A stretch of 64,000 nt of DNA from Campylobacter vulpis (GTDB taxonomy: Bacteria > Campylobacterota > Campylobacteria > Campylobacterales > Campylobacteraceae): the NCBI RefSeq assembly GCF_014217995.1, contig NZ_CP041617.1, positions 868,001-932,000 on the forward strand, in the 5' to 3' direction. Position 1 is the stretch's first letter; the number at the start of each line of letters is the position of its first letter. Positions 46,366-55,727 of this stretch are shown here, piece by piece. The position numbers were made by a program, and so were the translations under genes. Under the pieces are notes generated by a model. That model was not told where the DNA came from. It did not search any database and saw only the letters and a program-made list of their open reading frames with translations.

Positions 46366-47144
46366 GTTTAGAACAAGTTGATAACATCGTCTCTAAACTG
46401 ATAAAAGAAAGTAAGCCTTACGCGTGGGTGATGGGGGAATTTTCTCAAGTTGAAGAATTGAAAGATTTTGAATTGGACCTTGAAATTTTAGAACTTCTTG
46501 GAATTACTTTTCATCTTGGTAAAAATAATATTTTAAGCCTTAAAACACGCACAAATAAAATAAAAGAACAAATTTTTTGCGTGGTGGATATAGAAAGCAC
46601 GGGCGGGATAAACTCGGGGAAAATTTTGGAAATTGGTGCCGTTAAAATTCAAAATCACAAAGAACTAGAACGCTTTGAAAGCTTTGTAAAAGTTGATGAA
46701 ATCCCGCCAAATATCACGGAACTTACAGGTATAGAACTTGCTATGGTAAAAGATTCGCCGAATTTAATTCAGGTTTTAGAGGCTTTTAGACTTTTTTTAG
46801 GTGATAGCATTTTTGTGGCACATAATGTCAAATTTGATTATAATTTCATTTCAAAAAGCCTTTATGAATGTGGCTTTGGCATTTTACTCAACCGCAGAAT
46901 TTGCACTATAGATTTTGCACAATGTTGCATAGAAAATTCTCATTATGGACTAGACGCCCTAAAAGAAATTTTGAAGATAGAAAGCACACATCATAGAGCC
47001 TTAAATGACGCCCTAGCAGCAGCTGAAATTTTTAAATACTGCCTTGGCAAACTTCCCTCTCACATCAAAACCACAGAGGAGCTTATCCACTTCACAAAAA
47101 CTGCAAAATTAAAAAACAAATGCTATAATAAAAAACATAAATGA
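46362..47144 (+). CDS. DnaQ-like 3'-5' exonuclease (DNA polymerase III epsilon family)
   Basis: 260 residues. After about 65 unassigned residues come the DEDDh exonuclease motifs: FCVVDIESTGG (DxE), FVAHNVKFDYNFI (ExoII) and HHRALNDALAAAE (His and Asp of ExoIII). It probably proofreads for DNA polymerase III, although in this genus it could also be a repair exonuclease. The start is TTG 46362 in a TTGA overlap with rpe. Its last 24 bases contain the thiC promoter. Confidence 0.9.
   Translation: MSLEQVDNIVSKLIKESKPYAWVMGEFSQVEELKDFELDLEILELLGITFHLGKNNILSLKTRTNKIKEQIFCVVDIESTGGINSGKILEIGAVKIQNHKELERFESFVKVDEIPPNITELTGIELAMVKDSPNLIQVLEAFRLFLGDSIFVAHNVKFDYNFISKSLYECGFGILLNRRICTIDFAQCCIENSHYGLDALKEILKIESTHHRALNDALAAAEIFKYCLGKLPSHIKTTEELIHFTKTAKLKNKCYNKKHK
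47121..47129 (+). promoter_or_regulatory. Extended -10 promoter (TGCTATAAT) for thiC
   Basis: A perfect TGCTATAAT inside the end of the exonuclease gene. Transcription would begin about 7 bases downstream, just before the TPP riboswitch. Confidence 0.8.
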
Positions 47145-47224
47145 CGGGAGCTTGTGAGACAGGCTGAGAGTAAGCTAAAAGCTTAGACCGAACCAGAACT
47201 AGATAATGCTAGCGTTGGGAAGAT
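47144..47224 (+). ncRNA. TPP riboswitch (THI element)
   Basis: The conserved cores are all present: ACGGGAGCTTG, GGCTGAGAGTAAGC, TTAGACCGAACC and AGATAATGCTAGCGTTGGGA. It lies between the promoter and thiC, whose ribosome site AAAGGA is 43 bases further on. Thiamine pyrophosphate binding is expected to shut off thiC, probably at translation initiation, as no obvious terminator precedes the gene. Confidence 0.97.
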
Positions 47225-47278
47225 TTATCACTTTTCTACTTACCCTTCATTTATCCAAATTTCTTTAAAGGATAAATT

Positions 47279-48577
47279 ATGAAAACACAAATGCTTTATG
47301 CAAAAGAAGGCACTTTCACGCCTCAAATGCAAATTGTCGCTGATAAAGAACAAGTAAGTAAGGACTTTTTGCTTGAAAATTTAGCAAGTGGGAAAATCAT
47401 TATCCCTGCAAATATTAATCATACCGCCCTAGAGCCAAATGGCATAGGGCTAGGACTTCGCACTAAGGTTAATGTCAATTTAGGTGTTTCAAACGACTGC
47501 ATTGATTACAGCGAGGAAATGGAAAAGGTTGATTTAGCACACAAATTTGGCATTGAGGCGATTATGGATTTAAGTAATTATGGCAAAACAAGTCATTTTA
47601 GAGACACACTCATTGCTAAATCTAAGGCGATGATAGGCACGGTGCCTGTATATGATGCGGTAGGCTTTTTAGAAAAGGACTTAAAGCAAATTGGGGCAAA
47701 AGATTTTTTAGATGTCGTTTATCATCACGCTAAAAGTGGGGTGGATTTTATGACTATACACGCAGGGATAAATTCCCGTGCGGCTAGGGTTTTTAAAGAG
47801 ACAAAACGCCTTACAAATATCGTTTCGCGTGGTGGTTCAGTGCTTTATGCGTGGATGATGATGAAAGAAGCGGAAAATCCTTTTTATGAGTATTATGATG
47901 ATTTACTTGAAATTTGCCTCAAATATGATGTAACACTTTCTTTAGGAGATGCTTTGCGTCCGGGCTGCACTCACGATGCTAGCGACGCAGCACAAATTGC
48001 AGAACTCATCGAGCTTTCACTTTTGACGCAAAGGGCTTGGGACGCTGGAGTGCAGGTGATGATAGAAGGACCCGGACATATGGCGATTAATGAGATTGAA
48101 GCAAATATGCATTTAGAAAAACGCATTTGCAAGGGTGCGCCTTTTTATGTTTTAGGACCCTTAGTAACAGACATAGGTGCAGGATATGATCATATAAGTG
48201 GGGCGATAGGCGGTGCTGTTGCGGCGGCAGCTGGAGCGGACATACTTTGCTATGTAACGCCTGCTGAGCATTTGAGACTGCCAAATTTACAAGATGTAAG
48301 AGATGGCATAGTAGCGACTAAAATCGCCGCTCACGCAGGAGACTTAGCTAAACTTCCAAAAGAAAGAGCAAGAGACGATGCTATGAGTGTAGCAAGGCAA
48401 AAGATAGACTGGGAGAGTATGTTTAAACTGGCAATTGATGGAGAAAAGGCGAAAAAAATGTTTAATGAAAGACGACCAGAAGAGCTAAATTCCTGCTCAA
48501 TGTGTGGAAAAATGTGTGCAATGAACACAATGAATCAAGTGATGAAAGGCGAGGATGTAAGCCTCGTTAAAGAGTAA
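47279..48577 (+). CDS. thiC: Phosphomethylpyrimidine synthase ThiC
   Basis: Radical-SAM enzyme turning aminoimidazole ribotide into the thiamine pyrimidine HMP-P. The 432-residue protein is the short form, without the long N-terminal domain of E. coli ThiC. It has [33 protein letters not shown], and the C-terminal cluster motif [10 protein letters not shown], with a C-x2-C-x3-C spacing. Controlled by the TPP riboswitch immediately upstream. A hairpin follows its stop. Confidence 0.97.
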   Translation: MKTQMLYAKEGTFTPQMQIVADKEQVSKDFLLENLASGKIIIPANINHTALEPNGIGLGLRTKVNVNLGVSNDCIDYSEEMEKVDLAHKFGIEAIMDLSNYGKTSHFRDTLIAKSKAMIGTVPVYDAVGFLEKDLKQIGAKDFLDVVYHHAKSGVDFMTIHAGINSRAARVFKETKRLTNIVSRGGSVLYAWMMMKEAENPFYEYYDDLLEICLKYDVTLSLGDALRPGCTHDASDAAQIAELIELSLLTQRAWDAGVQVMIEGPGHMAINEIEANMHLEKRICKGAPFYVLGPLVTDIGAGYDHISGAIGGAVAAAAGADILCYVTPAEHLRLPNLQDVRDGIVATKIAAHAGDLAKLPKERARDDAMSVARQKIDWESMFKLAIDGEKAKKMFNERRPEELNSCSMCGKMCAMNTMNQVMKGEDVSLVKE

Positions 48578-48578
48578 A

Positions 48579-48603
48579 TTTAAGCCCCAAAAAAGGGCTT
48601 AAA
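48579..48603 (+). terminator. Hairpin after thiC
   Basis: TTTAAGCCC and GGGCTTAAA form a 9-bp perfect stem with a 7-base loop directly after the thiC stop. There is no U run immediately after, so it may slow or protect the transcript end and not terminate strongly. A T13 run lies 30 bases further on. Confidence 0.65.
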
Positions 48604-48632
48604 TCAAAAATGTCATAATGATTTACTCATCG

Positions 48633-48645
48633 TTTTTTTTTTTTT
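48633..48645 (+). repeat. T13 homopolymer upstream of the HsdR-N-type gene
   Basis: Thirteen consecutive T, 41 bases before the ATG of the next gene and about 30 bases after the thiC hairpin. It is long enough to slip. It could serve as a late terminator U run or alter spacing in a promoter for the next gene. Confidence 0.9.
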
Positions 48646-48686
48646 GAAATAATATTAACTAAAATTTTTTAGGAGGATTACAAAAA

Positions 48687-49716
48687 ATGGATTTTGAAAA
48701 TCAACTAAACGCTATTGTTGAAACTATTGCGGAGCGTAAGGGACTTGTCAATACAGAAGAAGCCACAAAAATGACCCTTATAATGCCCTTTTTAAAAGCT
48801 TTAGGCTATGATGTGTTTAATCCTAGCGTTGTCGTGCCTGAATTTACCGCAGATATAGGAACTAAAAGGGGGGAGAAGGTTGATTATGCGATTTTTAAGG
48901 ATGCTAAGCCTTTTATTTTGATTGAGGCGAAAAATCACACCGAAAATTTAGACAATCATAATAATCAACTCGTAAGATATTTTAACACCAATCCAAGCAT
49001 TAAATTTGCCATCCTTACTAATGGGATTGAATATCGATTTTTCACAGATATTGAGCGACAGAATTTAATGGATAAAACGCCATTTTTAATCATCAATCTT
49101 GAAAAATTAAAACCTAGAGATGTCAAGGATTTAAAGCGTTTCATTTATACAGATTTAAATTTAGATGAAATTTTAAATGTCGCTATGGAAAAGAAATATT
49201 ATAGAGGCATACAAGAAATTTTTAAAAATGAAATAGAAAATCCTAGCGATGAATTTGTAAAATTCTTTGCTAGGCAAATGCAAATGACTGCTAAAATTAT
49301 TGATGAATTTAGAACGCATATTAAAAAGTCTTTTAAAGAAATCATCAATGATATAGCTTATGAAAAAATTACTAATATAAAAAATAATCTTCAAAATATT
49401 AATGATGATGAAAATGTGAAGCAAGTCGATGAGAGTAAAGAAATTATTACCACAACTGCAAGGATTTTATATCATAAAGTCGATACTTGCAAATTCTGGA
49501 ATAGAGCTTAACGATATAGATTATAAGGACACTTTGAGTTATTTTGGAATTTTATATCAAGGTAGGGTTACAAAATGGATTTGCAGATTATATTTTAATA
49601 ATTCTAAAAAATCCATCAGTTTTCCTGATGGACAAAATTATAATATAGATAAGCTAGAGGATATTTATAAATACGGAACTGACATTATCAAAGCCTTTGA
49701 AAGCAGAAAGGGCTAA
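48687..49716 (+). pseudogene. Stand-alone type I HsdR N-terminal-domain protein, frameshifted
   Basis: The first frame (48687-49511) has the HsdR-N nuclease pattern: KVDYAIFKDAKPFILIEAKN, with the catalytic Asp and ExK, and later AILTNGIEYRFFTD. The second frame (to 49716) carries LQGFYIIKSIL, YKDTLSYFGILY and ICRLYFNN, which in intact relatives follow directly after a TTxEELxG-type segment. The frames meet near 49449-49462. The intact protein would be about 342 residues, the usual size of solitary HsdR-N proteins of unproven function. RBS AGGAGG is well placed. It lies in the variable region downstream of thiC with no HsdM or HsdS nearby. Confidence 0.8.
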
Positions 49717-49747
49717 GCCAAAAGCTAATTTAAAACGAAGTGAGCGA

Positions 49748-49765
49748 AAGCCCTAAATCTAGGGC
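49748..49765. terminator. Bidirectional hairpin
   Basis: AGCCCTA and TAGGGCT form a perfect 7-bp stem with a 4-base loop. It lies 31 bases after the HsdR-N remnant and directly after the end of the minus-strand pseudogene, so it could serve both strands. Confidence 0.6.
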
Positions 49766-50071
49766 TTAGATGAGAATATCTAGCTTGAGGTTGATTTTAG
49801 AATAAGTCGCCTCTAAAGTGCCAATCTCTTTTTGGGGTATTTTGGCACTTTCTAGCTCTTTCGAAGCATTTTCCCCTTCCTCTAACTACACTTTAGAAGC
49901 CTTGGCACTTAAATACCCTTCGCTATATTCTATACTTATAGCCTTTTTCTCCCATTCTTTTTGCCTTAATCTTTCTTTTTCTAAGGTGATTTGAGCAAAA
50001 TCAAGAGCAGATTTGCCGCTAAATTTGAGCCTTGTATCGACAAGCTTTCCGCAAACTTCTATGAATGCCAT
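49766..50071 (-). pseudogene. Decayed coiled-coil-like gene with in-frame amber stop
   Basis: ATG 50071 opens a frame of 61 residues (MAFIEVCGKLVDTRLKFSGK...) that ends at a TAG. The same frame then continues for about 40 more protein-like residues (LEEGENASKELESAK, KEIGTLEATYSKINLKLDIL) to a TAA at 49768. A single codon change would restore a protein of about 101 residues, mostly charged helix. I do not recognise the family. Its ATG overlaps the stop of the small secreted-peptide remnant upstream (TAAATG), so the two were once a coupled pair. Confidence 0.5.
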
Positions 50072-50273
50072 TTAGCGACATAAGCCAAAAACTTTACAAG
50101 CTGTTTGTTAATAAATGTGCTGATTGCCTGTTTGGCAAACTTTATAATACCCAGGAGAATAAACCTTACACTCTAAACAATAGACATTCTACCCTTAAAC
50201 TCATCGCTAGAAAAACCATTTGCAAAAGCAAACACACCTAAACATACTAATTATAAAATAAATTTTTTAAGAT
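50072..50273 (-). pseudogene. Remnant of a small Cys-rich secreted peptide gene
   Basis: No intact ORF, but adjacent frames contain clear protein-like pieces. First is a signal-peptide-like LVCLGVFAFANG, then SSDEFKGRMS, then in another frame CLECKVYSPGYYKVCQTGNQ and, after a stop, QTACKVFGLCR. The apparent original start is now ATC (50273-50271), followed by a shortened A run. A TATAAT box lies on the minus strand at about 50255-50250, inside the reconstructed N-terminus. At least five cysteines suggest a disulfide-bonded periplasmic peptide. The call rests on reading across frames and is tentative. Confidence 0.45.
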
Positions 50274-50311
50274 GTTATACAAACAAAACACATTGACAAA
50301 TTTTTAAAATT

Positions 50312-51673
50312 TTAGGCTTTTTGTAAATTTTGCACAAAGTGCATTTTAAATTCGCTTCCTTTTCCAAGTTCGCTTTTTAGCTCTATGGTGGCTTTATGAA
50401 GTTTTAAGACGGATTTGACGATAGAAAGTCCAAGCCCACTTCCGCCGATTTTCTTACTACGACTTTTATCTACACAAAAAAAGCGTTCAAACACCCTTTC
50501 TTGAAATTCCTTAGGAATTCCTATGCCACTATCCTTAACGCTAAGCTCTACAAAACCATTTAGTTTTTTTAGCCTTACCTTGACAAAACCACGCTTATGA
50601 TTGTATTTAATAGCATTATCGCAAAGATTAAAAACTAAATTTTCCAAAAGCTCATCAATGCCTAAAATATAAGTATCTTCTAAGTCCAGCTCAAAATGAA
50701 TTTCATACTGATTAGCAAAGAGTTCTAAGCGTTTATAAGCACGCTCTACGACCTCCTTAAGATTAACTTGATGAAAAGGCAAGGTTTGCGTTTCGTCCAA
50801 AAAAGAGATTTTTAAAATTTCATTAATCATTTCTAAGAGGCGTTTTGATTCTAAATAAATTTTATCGACAAAATTTGGCAAATCTTGAGGAGCTACAAGT
50901 CTGTTTTTAATCATCTCAGAGCTTGCCATAATCGAAGTTAGCGGTGTTTTAAGCTCGTGGGTTACATTTGCACTAAATTCCTTGCGTAAATTTTGTAAGC
51001 GTTTAAGCTCGGTAATATCGCAAAGCACGATAAGCATACCTTTAAATTTCTTTTTCTGCGAAAAAATGGGAGAGAAAACAAGCTCACATTCCAAATTATT
51101 AGGATAATGAAAAGTGAAATTTTCTCTCACTTCTCCTTTTAATTTCCCCTTTTTAAATTCTTTAAGATATTTCAAAAGTAATTCTAAAAATTGCGTATTC
51201 TTAAGCTCTAAAATATTATGAATTAAATTTAGGTTGGCAAAATATTTTTCCGCACTTAAATTCTCGCTTAAAATTTCTCCTGTGCGAGAGATAAAAATGA
51301 GACCATCGTTCATATTTTGCGTGAGAGATTGTAACTCTTGCTTTTTTCTTTTAAGGTGTTTGAATTGAATTTTAACAGCTTTGTTTTCTAGCTTAATTTT
51401 TTCAAGCATTTTTTTAAGTTCTGGGTAGGGGATATGTTCTAAATTCTCAAAATTAATCTTCTCTAAAGGCTTTAAAAAAATATAAGATAAAAATCTGGCC
51501 AAGAAAAAACTACACAAAAAAACTAAAAAAAATTCAGCCAAAACACAAGACAAAAGCCAAGAAAAATCCTGCCGTATAAAAAAATCTTCTTCGATTAAAA
51601 TCAAAAAAGTATTTATCAAAAACACCAAAACAAAAATGACACTAAAAATAATAGAAAAAAGCTTTTTTTGCAT
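50312..51673 (-). CDS. phoR: PhoR-like sensor histidine kinase
   Basis: 453 residues. Two membrane helices lie close together (about 5-27 and 37-60) with almost no periplasmic loop, as in PhoR, then a coiled linker and a PAS-like segment (NDGLIFISRTGEIL). HisKA follows with VTHELKTPLTSIM and the ATPase domain with NLCDNAIKYN, DSGIGIPKE and GGSGLGLSIV. The lack of a sensing loop and position directly after pstSCAB-phoB make phosphate control the likely role. It shares base 51673 with the regulator gene. Confidence 0.88.
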   Translation of the reverse strand: MQKKLFSIIFSVIFVLVFLINTFLILIEEDFFIRQDFSWLLSCVLAEFFLVFLCSFFLARFLSYIFLKPLEKINFENLEHIPYPELKKMLEKIKLENKAVKIQFKHLKRKKQELQSLTQNMNDGLIFISRTGEILSENLSAEKYFANLNLIHNILELKNTQFLELLLKYLKEFKKGKLKGEVRENFTFHYPNNLECELVFSPIFSQKKKFKGMLIVLCDITELKRLQNLRKEFSANVTHELKTPLTSIMASSEMIKNRLVAPQDLPNFVDKIYLESKRLLEMINEILKISFLDETQTLPFHQVNLKEVVERAYKRLELFANQYEIHFELDLEDTYILGIDELLENLVFNLCDNAIKYNHKRGFVKVRLKKLNGFVELSVKDSGIGIPKEFQERVFERFFCVDKSRSKKIGGSGLGLSIVKSVLKLHKATIELKSELGKGSEFKMHFVQNLQKA

Positions 51674-52341
51674 TAAGAATCTTTAGAAATTTTATATCCT
51701 ACACCGCGAATTGTTTTGATAAAACGACTCGCCTTACCTAGCTTTTGACGCAGAGTTTTAATGTGAATGTCTATAGTCCTACTCTCCCCACTATAACTAT
51801 AACCCCAAAGAATTTCTAGCAAATCATCGCGACTAAAGACTCTATTTTGATTTTTAAGCAAAAATCCCAAAAGCTCAAATTCCTTAAGCGTTAGTATGGT
51901 GGGTGTGCCACAAACCTTAACTTCACGCGTTTTGTAAGAAAGCTCAAGCTCCTCTAAAATGATATTTTCAGAGTCTTGCGGTGTGCGTCTTAAAATCGCC
52001 CGAATTCTAGCGATAAATTCCATCACACTAAAGGGTTTAGTAATGTAATCATCAGCCCCAAAATCAAGCCCTTTAACCTTGTCAAATTCATTATTTAAAG
52101 CAGTGAGCATTAGCACAGAAATATTTTGTGTATTAGCATTAGTTTTAAGCTCTTTTAAAATTTCAAAGCCACTTGCATTTGGAAGCATAACATCAAGCAC
52201 TAAAATTTGCGGAGTTTCCACTCTTAAAGCCTTTCTAAAGCTCTCTATATCTAAAAAGCCTTGTGCGTTAATGTTTTGACTCTTTAACGCATACAAAACA
52301 AGCTCTAAAATATTTGCATCATCTTCTAAAACAAAAACCAA
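51673..52341 (-). CDS. phoB: PhoB-like response regulator
   Basis: 222-residue OmpR/PhoB regulator. The receiver has EDD near the N-terminus, the phospho-acceptor Asp in LVLDVMLPNASGFE (about residue 50) and Lys in ITKPFSVMEF. The winged helix has GYSYSGESRTIDIHIKTLRQ and ends TIRGVGYKI. It starts 29 bases after pstB and is probably transcribed from the pstS promoter, which has PHO-box repeats. C. jejuni uses the distinct PhosSR pair for this task (established knowledge), so this classical pair is a difference. Confidence 0.88.
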   Translation of the reverse strand: MVFVLEDDANILELVLYALKSQNINAQGFLDIESFRKALRVETPQILVLDVMLPNASGFEILKELKTNANTQNISVLMLTALNNEFDKVKGLDFGADDYITKPFSVMEFIARIRAILRRTPQDSENIILEELELSYKTREVKVCGTPTILTLKEFELLGFLLKNQNRVFSRDDLLEILWGYSYSGESRTIDIHIKTLRQKLGKASRFIKTIRGVGYKISKDS

Positions 52342-52370
52342 GCAAAACTCCTCTAAAATAAAACGCTATT

Positions 52371-53123
52371 TTATCCAAATCTACCTTTAACATAATCTTG
52401 AGTTTTTTTGTTTTTAGGATTATTAAAAATTTTGCTAGTATCGTCAAATTCTATCACTTCACCAAGTAAGAAAAAGGCGGTTTGGTCGGAAATTCTAGCG
52501 GCTTGTTGCATATTATGCGTAACGATAATGATGCTATATTCCTTCTTAAGACGCAAAATAAGCTCTTCGATTTTAAGCGTAGAGATAGGATCAAGTGCTG
52601 ATGTTGGCTCGTCCATTAAAATCACTTCAGGATTTACCGCTAAAGTCCTTGCTATGCAAAGGCGTTGTTGCTGTCCCCCACTTAAACCAAGTGCGGATTT
52701 ATCAAGTCTGTCTTTTAAATCGTCCCACAAAGCGGCGTCTTTTAAAGAATTTTCTACAATTTCATCAAGTTTAGCCTTATTTTTAATGCCGTGCGTTTTA
52801 GGACCAAAAGTAATGTTATCGTAAATACTCATAGGGAAAGGATTTGGCTTTTGAAACACCATACCAACCTTTTTACGCAAAAGATTGACATCGTAATCTT
52901 TATAAATATTTTTACCATCAAAAAGAATTTTGCCTTTAATTTTGCAATTTTCTATTAAATCATTCATACGATTTAAACTTTTAATAAAAGTCGATTTCCC
53001 GCACCCACTAGGACCGATAAATGCTGTAACCTTGCCTTTTTTAATGTCCATATTAATATCTTTTAAGGCTTGAAAATCCCCATAATGCAAGGACATTTTT
53101 TTAATCTCAAAACAATTTTTCAT
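52371..53123 (-). CDS. pstB: Phosphate ABC transporter ATPase PstB
   Basis: 250 residues with Walker [20 protein letters not shown] (Pst-specific continuation), signature [16 protein letters not shown] and Walker [14 protein letters not shown]. Powers high-affinity phosphate import with PstA and PstC. Lies 8 bases after pstA. Confidence 0.97.
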   Translation of the reverse strand: MKNCFEIKKMSLHYGDFQALKDINMDIKKGKVTAFIGPSGCGKSTFIKSLNRMNDLIENCKIKGKILFDGKNIYKDYDVNLLRKKVGMVFQKPNPFPMSIYDNITFGPKTHGIKNKAKLDEIVENSLKDAALWDDLKDRLDKSALGLSGGQQQRLCIARTLAVNPEVILMDEPTSALDPISTLKIEELILRLKKEYSIIIVTHNMQQAARISDQTAFFLLGEVIEFDDTSKIFNNPKNKKTQDYVKGRFG

Positions 53124-53131
53124 TTCACTTC

Positions 53132-53950
53132 CTACGCTTTTACTAATTTTTTGGCTAAGTAATTTGAGCCAAGATTGATTAAAAAGACGATGATGATGAG
53201 TATCATCGCCGTGCTGTAAGCTTCATTAATATGCTGTCCCTCACTTGAAATCGCATACATATGCACACTTAAGGTCCGCCCAGAATCCATAAGTCCAGCT
53301 ACCTTAGCCACGCTTCCTGAAGTGTAAAGTAAGGCAGCAGACTCCCCTACTATCCTACCTATACTTAAAATCACTCCCGCTAAAATCCCAGGAATCGCAA
53401 CGGGTAAGATAATAATAAAAATCGTGCGAAGTTTCCCAGCACCAAGAGCAAAGCTAGCCTCTCTAAAGCTCATAGGCACAGATTTTAAAGCCTCCTCCGC
53501 ACTTCTTAAAATGAGAGGTAAAATCATAACCGCCAAAGTAAGCCCCCCCGCCACAAAACTGGTCTTAAAACCAAAATAAATCACAAAAGCCAAATAGCCA
53601 AATAAACCATAAACAATGCTAGGAATTCCTACTAAGGTCTCAGAAGCTATTCTTACAGCATTTAGAATTTTACTTTTTTTACTGCCATATTCACTCAAAT
53701 AAATCGCCCCAAAAATACCAAGCGGCATAGCAAGAGCGAGGGCAAAAAGAACCATATTTATGGTATTAATAATAGCTGGAGTCATAGAGATATTATTGCT
53801 ATTATACTCCCACGCAAACATTTCTAAATTTAAATGTGCTATCCCTTTAATAAAAATAAAGCCTATCAAAATAAGAAAAATAAGCAAAACGCTAATCATA
53901 GAAACACGCATTAAAAAAGCTAGGCTAAGGGTTAATCTATCTGTTTTCAT
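53132..53950 (-). CDS. pstA: Phosphate ABC transporter permease PstA
   Basis: 272 residues, six membrane helices. The ABC-permease loop is seen as [17 protein letters not shown], and the Pst-type end [20 protein letters not shown] is present. ATGA overlap with pstC. Confidence 0.95.
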   Translation of the reverse strand: MKTDRLTLSLAFLMRVSMISVLLIFLILIGFIFIKGIAHLNLEMFAWEYNSNNISMTPAIINTINMVLFALALAMPLGIFGAIYLSEYGSKKSKILNAVRIASETLVGIPSIVYGLFGYLAFVIYFGFKTSFVAGGLTLAVMILPLILRSAEEALKSVPMSFREASFALGAGKLRTIFIIILPVAIPGILAGVILSIGRIVGESAALLYTSGSVAKVAGLMDSGRTLSVHMYAISSEGQHINEAYSTAMILIIIVFLINLGSNYLAKKLVKA

Positions 53951-54789
53951 TTAGCCTCCTTTTTTAGAGCGTTAAAGCAGGTATTGATAAGGAGAATAAA
54001 GACAAAAAGCACAACCGCATTTGCGATTAAAACCTCTCTATGTAAATCTTGTGCGTAGCCCATTTCAAGGACTATATTTGTCGTTAGGGTTCTAACGCCC
54101 TCTAAAACGCTTGTTGGGATTAGGGCTTGATTACCCGCAACCATAATCACAGCCATAGCCTCACCAATAGCACGCCCAACGCCTAAAATAACAGAGGCTA
54201 AAATTCCACTTTTAGCCGCTGGGATAAGAGCAAAAAACACACTTCTTTCTTTACTAGCACCAAGTGCTAAAGCCCCCTCATAATAGCTTTCTGGTAAAGC
54301 ATCAATTGAGGCTTTTGAAACCAAAATGATGGTTGGTAAAATCATAATGCTTAAAATCAAAGCCGCTGCCAAAACGCTTTTTCCAGGAATTCCACTAAAA
54401 GTAGTCGCAAGAAGGGGGACGATAATCACAAGCCCGAAAAATCCATACACAACAGAAGGAATCGCTCCTAGTAATTCTACGGCTGGTAGGATATATTTTT
54501 GCTCTTTTTTACTTGCAAAACGCGAAAGATAAATGGCGCTTAAAACACCAAGCGGCACACCGATTAAAATCGCAAGAGCCGTTACATAAATGCTTCCCAC
54601 TATCATAGGAAAAATGCCAAAAATCTCCTCCGTAGGATACCAATCCATGCCGAAAATAAAATCAAAAAAACCTATTTGAGTAATCGTTGGAAGAGCATTC
54701 GCAAATAAAAAAAAGCATATCATCAAAACAGCGAAAATGGAAAGTAAAGCACAAAGGGCAAAAATGCCCTTAAAAATTTTTTCTTGCAT
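53947..54789 (-). CDS. pstC: Phosphate ABC transporter permease PstC
   Basis: 280 residues, six membrane helices. ESYYEGALALGASKERSVF is the ATPase-contact loop, and VLEGVRTLTTNIVLEMGYA is typical of PstC. It starts 12 bases after pstS. Confidence 0.95.
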   Translation of the reverse strand: MQEKIFKGIFALCALLSIFAVLMICFFLFANALPTITQIGFFDFIFGMDWYPTEEIFGIFPMIVGSIYVTALAILIGVPLGVLSAIYLSRFASKKEQKYILPAVELLGAIPSVVYGFFGLVIIVPLLATTFSGIPGKSVLAAALILSIMILPTIILVSKASIDALPESYYEGALALGASKERSVFFALIPAAKSGILASVILGVGRAIGEAMAVIMVAGNQALIPTSVLEGVRTLTTNIVLEMGYAQDLHREVLIANAVVLFVFILLINTCFNALKKEAK

Positions 54790-54801
54790 TTGTAAGCTTT
54801 C

Positions 54802-55629
54802 TTATTTAGCGTCCTGCCATTTTGTAAGCTCACCCATAAAGATTTTTTTCACAGAATCTTTAGCAAGATTTTCTACACTATTATTTTTATTCACAATCAC
54901 TGCTAAACCATCGATAGCTAAAACAAGCGGAGTTACACCCTTTTTAAGCTCACTATCCTTAACCTCACGGCTTACCATACCAATGTCCGCAATGCCCTCA
55001 ACTACGCTATTTACGCCTGTTGTAGAATCGCTTTGTTGAATTTCTATCACGGCGTTAGGATTAATGGTTTTATAAGCTTCTGCTAATTTTTCCATTAAAG
55101 GCGTTACCGAGCTAGAACCCGCTACGATTAATTTACCCTGCGGTTTTGCACTTGTAAAGCTTTCTTTTGCCGCAGCGATATAACCTGCCTTTTCTACGAT
55201 AGCTTTTGCCTCTGTTGAAGTGCTATATTTTAAAAAATCCTCTATAAGTGGATTAGTCGTTTTTGTTACGACATTAAAAGGTCGAGAAATTTTATAGCTT
55301 TTGTTGTTGATGTTTTCTACACTTGGTGCTACGCCGTCAATTTTAAGTGCTTTAACGCTATCATTTAAAGAGCCAAGCGAAATGTAACCTATGGAATTTT
55401 TAGAATTTGCAACAGTTGTTAGCATAACGCCTGTTGAATTTGTAACTTCTGCTTTTTGAGTGGTCGCATCGACTTTTTTATCTTTGACTTTTTTTTGAAT
55501 TTCAAAAATTTCCACAAAAGCCCCACGCGTCCCAGAGCCTTGCTCCCTAGAAATAGGATAAATATTTTCAGCCATCACACTCGTGCTAAGCACCAATCCT
55601 GCCAACAAACCTAATGTGTATTTTTTCAT
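54802..55629 (-). CDS. pstS: Periplasmic phosphate-binding protein PstS
   Basis: 275 residues with a signal peptide (LLAGLVLSTSVMA). The binding-site loops are REQGSGTRGAF, AGSSSVTPLMEKLAEAY and SDSTTGVNSVVEGIADIGMV. It has two halves as in other short PstS proteins and is shorter than E. coli PstS (about 346). RBS AAGGAG. The first gene of pstSCAB-phoBR, with three 11-bp-phased repeats upstream. Confidence 0.94.
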   Translation of the reverse strand: MKKYTLGLLAGLVLSTSVMAENIYPISREQGSGTRGAFVEIFEIQKKVKDKKVDATTQKAEVTNSTGVMLTTVANSKNSIGYISLGSLNDSVKALKIDGVAPSVENINNKSYKISRPFNVVTKTTNPLIEDFLKYSTSTEAKAIVEKAGYIAAAKESFTSAKPQGKLIVAGSSSVTPLMEKLAEAYKTINPNAVIEIQQSDSTTGVNSVVEGIADIGMVSREVKDSELKKGVTPLVLAIDGLAVIVNKNNSVENLAKDSVKKIFMGELTKWQDAK

Positions 55630-55674
55630 ACCATACTCCTTAAAATTTAAAGTTGATAAAAGTATATAAGCATA

Positions 55675-55716
55675 ATGTAAAATAAAAAAGTTTGTAATGT
55701 AAAATTTATGTAAAAT
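55675..55716 (-). promoter_or_regulatory. PHO-box-like operator for pstS
   Basis: ATTTTACAT occurs three times on the minus strand (+ strand ATGTAAAAT starting at 55675, 55697 and 55708). The copies are spaced 22 and 11 bases, one helical turn each, as in PhoB sites. A TATACT -10 box (55666-55661) begins 8 bases after the last repeat, so PhoB would replace the -35 contact. The fourth position (55686) is not conserved. Confidence 0.82.
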
Positions 55717-55727
55717 GTATATTGGGT

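Noticed and set aside
48578-50311. CRISPR array, tRNA or phage genes in the variable region
   Set aside because: No regularly spaced repeats, no cloverleaf, and no phage structural or integrase motif could be seen; the segment is accounted for by the HsdR-N remnant and two decayed genes.
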